14,135 nt of DNA from positions 1 to 14,135 of the forward strand of contig JAUXBC010000013.1 in assembly GCA_030619615.1 (NCBI GenBank), read 5' to 3'. Numbering within the stretch: position 1 is the stretch's first letter; the number at the start of each line of letters is the position of its first letter. Shown here one piece after another: positions 12,069-14,135 of this stretch. The stretch comes from Dehalococcoidia bacterium (GTDB lineage Bacteria > Chloroflexota > Dehalococcoidia > E44-bin15). The notes beneath the pieces were generated by a model, which was not told where the DNA came from, ran no database searches, and saw only the letters and a program-made list of their open reading frames with translations. Position numbers and translations under genes: made by a program.

Positions 12069-14135
12069 CTAGATCATCTCCAGGGGAGCCAGGCTTAAGA
12101 GCAGCCTCTTGAGCCCTGCTTCCCCCTTGAAAGCCACGGTAAGCTCCTGGTCATCCCTGGTGGAGAGGCAGTTTACTACGATCCCCTCGCCGAAGACGCT
12201 ATGGCGCACATGGTCCCCTGCTTTGAGGGGTGCCTTTGGGGAGGGAGGCTGTGCAGTCACAGGCCTTTCCCTGCGGGCATATTGGCTGGGCGTCATCATC
12301 AAGTGGGGAGGAATATCCAGGAGAAAGCCTGAGGGGAGGGTTGGCCCAGTGCTTCCCATGAAGCTGCGGCGGAAGGCACGAAGGAGATAGACCCGCTCCT
12401 TAGCCCGCGTTATCCCCACATAGCATAGGCGGCGCTCCTCCTCCATCTGGTCCGGGTCATCGAAGGACTTTCTATGGGGGAGGAGCCCCTGCTCCATGCC
12501 TACGATGAAAACTACGGGGAACTCCAGTCCTTTGGCAGCGTGCAGGGTGATCAGGGTCACCGCATCAACCTTTTCATCGAAACTATCCACATCGGAGACT
12601 AGAGTCACCCCTTCGAGAAAGGAGGAAAGCCCCTCCTGCGGCGGTAAATGGCGATACTCACCGGCTACGGTGCGAAGCTCAAGAATATTGTCCCATCTAT
12701 CCTCACCATCCTGCGCCTCTAAGATGTATTCTTTGTATCCGGAACGCTCTATCACTAGGTCGAGAAGCTCAACGACGTTTAGCTCATCAGTTCTCGTGAT
12801 TAGTTCGTTAAGCATGGTCAGAAAATTGGTCAAAGCGCGGGCAGTGCGTGGGTTAAAGGGGGATTTTTCATCGCCTGTCTCATCGGCGACAATCTGAAGA
12901 GCGGCATAAACAGGCAGAGAGAGTTCTTTAGCCCACCGCGAAAGCTCATCGAGGGTGCGCTGTCCAATTCCTCGAGGGGGCAGGTTAATGACCCGAGAAA
13001 GGCTGACGCTGTCATAGGGGTTGTGGATCAGTTTGAGGTAGGCGATAGCATCCTTGACCTCGCGCCGTTCATAGAAGCGGATGCCACCCACCAGCTTGTA
13101 GGGCATCCCGTAGCGAAGAAAGGACTCCTCAACAGCCCTCGACTGGGCGTTGGTGCGATACATCACGGCACAATCAACGGGCCTAAAGAGCCCTTGGCTT
13201 ACCAGGTTTTCCACCTCGCTAACCACAAATTGGGCCTCCTCCTGCTCGGTGTAGGTCTCAGCAACGGTTATCGGCACCCCGATCTCCTTCTCTGTCCAGA
13301 GCCTCTTCTCCTTGCGCTGGCGATTGGCGGAGATCACGCACTTCGCCACCTCGAGGATCGTTTTCGTGGAGCGGTAGTTTTGCTCAAGATATACCACCCT
13401 GGCTTCGGGATAATCGCTCTCGAAGCTGAGGATATTCCTGAGATCGGCAAAGCGCCAGGAATATATCGATTGGTCGGGATCGCCGACCACACATATATTG
13501 CGGTATTTCCCCGCCAGCTGTCTTGCCAGAACATACTGGGCGATGTTGGTATCCTGAAATTCGTCGATGAGGACGTGGAGATAGCGCTGCTGATACTTGG
13601 AGAGGACCTCAGGGCAATGGCGAAAGAGATAGACAGTCTTCATCAGCAGGTCATCGAAGTCCAGCGCCTTGCTCTCACCGAGTAGCTCCTGGTAGCGCTG
13701 ATATACCCGCTGCACCACCTCATCGAAATAGCTCCGAGCATATTTGACATAATCATCCGACGTGAAGAGGCGGCTCTTTGCCGCCGATATTGCGGAGAGA
13801 AAAACGCGGGGGAAATAGCGCTTTGGGTCAATCCCCAATTCCTGAAGGCTGCGCTTGACCAGGCTGAGCTGATCATCGTCATCGTAAATGACGAACCTTG
13901 GGTCCAGCGATATATGGGCTGCCTCTCTCCTCAGGATGCGGGCACAGATGGCATGGAAGGTTCCCAGGGTCAGTTCCTCCACCGAGCTGCCGAGAAGGTG
14001 GTAAAGCCGCTCCTTCATCTCCCTTGCCGCTTTGTTGGTGAAGGTGACTGCCAGAATACGATAGGGACTGACCCCCCATACCTTGATCAGGTAGGCGACC
14101 CGATGGGCGATGACCCTGGTCTTGCCGCTGCCGGG
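12069..14135 (-). CDS. PcrA/UvrD-type superfamily 1A DNA helicase (N-terminally cut by window edge)
   Basis: A 3'-5' DNA helicase acting in nucleotide-excision repair, replication restart and removal of recombination intermediates. The window starts within Walker A (PGSGKT, first visible residues), so only about 25-30 residues are missing. In order are motif Ia AVTFTNKAAREM, Ib GTFHAICARIL, Walker B DEFQDTN (about 191-197 of the visible part), VGDPDQSIYSWR (217-228), LEQNYRST (250-257), motif V TLHAAKGLEF (530-539) and motif VI EERRLCYVGITRAKER (566-581). A Pro-rich linker leads to a C-terminal Tudor-like domain (GDHVRHSVFGEGIV, ~640 on), which in PcrA/UvrD contacts RNA polymerase. All motifs are intact. 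PcrA and UvrD cannot be told apart here. Confidence 0.97.
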   Translation of the reverse strand, partial: PGSGKTRVIAHRVAYLIKVWGVSPYRILAVTFTNKAAREMKERLYHLLGSSVEELTLGTFHAICARILRREAAHISLDPRFVIYDDDDQLSLVKRSLQELGIDPKRYFPRVFLSAISAAKSRLFTSDDYVKYARSYFDEVVQRVYQRYQELLGESKALDFDDLLMKTVYLFRHCPEVLSKYQQRYLHVLIDEFQDTNIAQYVLARQLAGKYRNICVVGDPDQSIYSWRFADLRNILSFESDYPEARVVYLEQNYRSTKTILEVAKCVISANRQRKEKRLWTEKEIGVPITVAETYTEQEEAQFVVSEVENLVSQGLFRPVDCAVMYRTNAQSRAVEESFLRYGMPYKLVGGIRFYERREVKDAIAYLKLIHNPYDSVSLSRVINLPPRGIGQRTLDELSRWAKELSLPVYAALQIVADETGDEKSPFNPRTARALTNFLTMLNELITRTDELNVVELLDLVIERSGYKEYILEAQDGEDRWDNILELRTVAGEYRHLPPQEGLSSFLEGVTLVSDVDSFDEKVDAVTLITLHAAKGLEFPVVFIVGMEQGLLPHRKSFDDPDQMEEERRLCYVGITRAKERVYLLRAFRRSFMGSTGPTLPSGFLLDIPPHLMMTPSQYARRERPVTAQPPSPKAPLKAGDHVRHSVFGEGIVVNCLSTRDDQELTVAFKGEAGLKRLLLSLAPLEMI

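Noticed and set aside
13023..13685. Long plus-strand ORF (220 codons) opposite the helicase gene
   Set aside because: It is antisense to conserved helicase motifs, has no SD and no recognisable domain; it is a shadow of codon bias in the GC-rich coding strand.
1..14135. Search for CRISPR arrays, tRNA genes, insertion sequences, phage genes and RiPP precursors near tldD/tldE
   Set aside because: No spaced direct repeats, transposase or integrase motifs, or short Cys/Ser/Thr-rich precursor ORFs were seen by eye.

Overview
This 14.1 kb bacterial chromosomal window has 15 protein-coding genes (two cut by the window edges), one small uncertain ORF and one SDR pseudogene. Genes are tightly packed, and TTG and GTG starts with clear Shine-Dalgarno (SD) sequences are frequent. 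Strands alternate in blocks. The content suggests a Chloroflexota bacterium, possibly Dehalococcoidia-like: a TldD/TldE/HEAT/GNAT block, an ArgC nucleotide-binding loop beginning N-V-T-G, and duplicated MaoC and SDR genes for acyl-CoA metabolism. That assignment is inferred from remembered family flavour. No marker gene here proves it. There are no tRNA or rRNA genes, CRISPR arrays, insertion sequences or phage genes.

Layout. (1) 2-424 (+) is the C-terminal part of a trans-isoprenyl diphosphate synthase, followed by a possible 56-residue ORF (458-628) whose start lies in an 11-bp tandem duplication. (2) 710-3424 (-) is a compact four-gene operon: histidine phosphatase, endonuclease III, HExxH metallopeptidase and argC. 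The first three genes overlap. (3) 3549-7757 (+) is a run of tldD, tldE, a HEAT-repeat protein and a GNAT acetyltransferase, with a good promoter upstream and no ATG starts. (4) 7786-11844 (-) is an accessory lipid or acyl-CoA operon. It holds two small hotdog/MaoC pairs, two complete short-chain dehydrogenases of the MFE-2 (D-bifunctional protein) type and, beyond a strong hairpin, the remnant of a third dehydrogenase. (5) 12069-14135 (-) is a PcrA/UvrD-type helicase, cut by the window edge inside Walker A.

How the genes fit together. The acyl-CoA operon looks like an unfused, duplicated version of eukaryotic peroxisomal MFE-2. Each hydratase is encoded as a non-catalytic hotdog (catalytic His replaced by Phe or Trp) followed by a catalytic hotdog. 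The dehydrogenases would oxidise the (3R)-hydroxyacyl-CoA product. No thiolase, acyl-CoA ligase or acyl-CoA dehydrogenase lies in the window, so the substrate cannot be read from context. TldD and TldE would form the heterodimeric metalloprotease; the HEAT protein is a possible scaffold partner by position only.

The most noteworthy observations are the duplicated split-MFE-2 module, the SDR pseudogene in which the N-terminus is joined out of frame to the C-terminal tail, the changed active-site motif in one MaoC paralog, and two strikingly similar predicted promoters upstream of tldD and of the MaoC operon.
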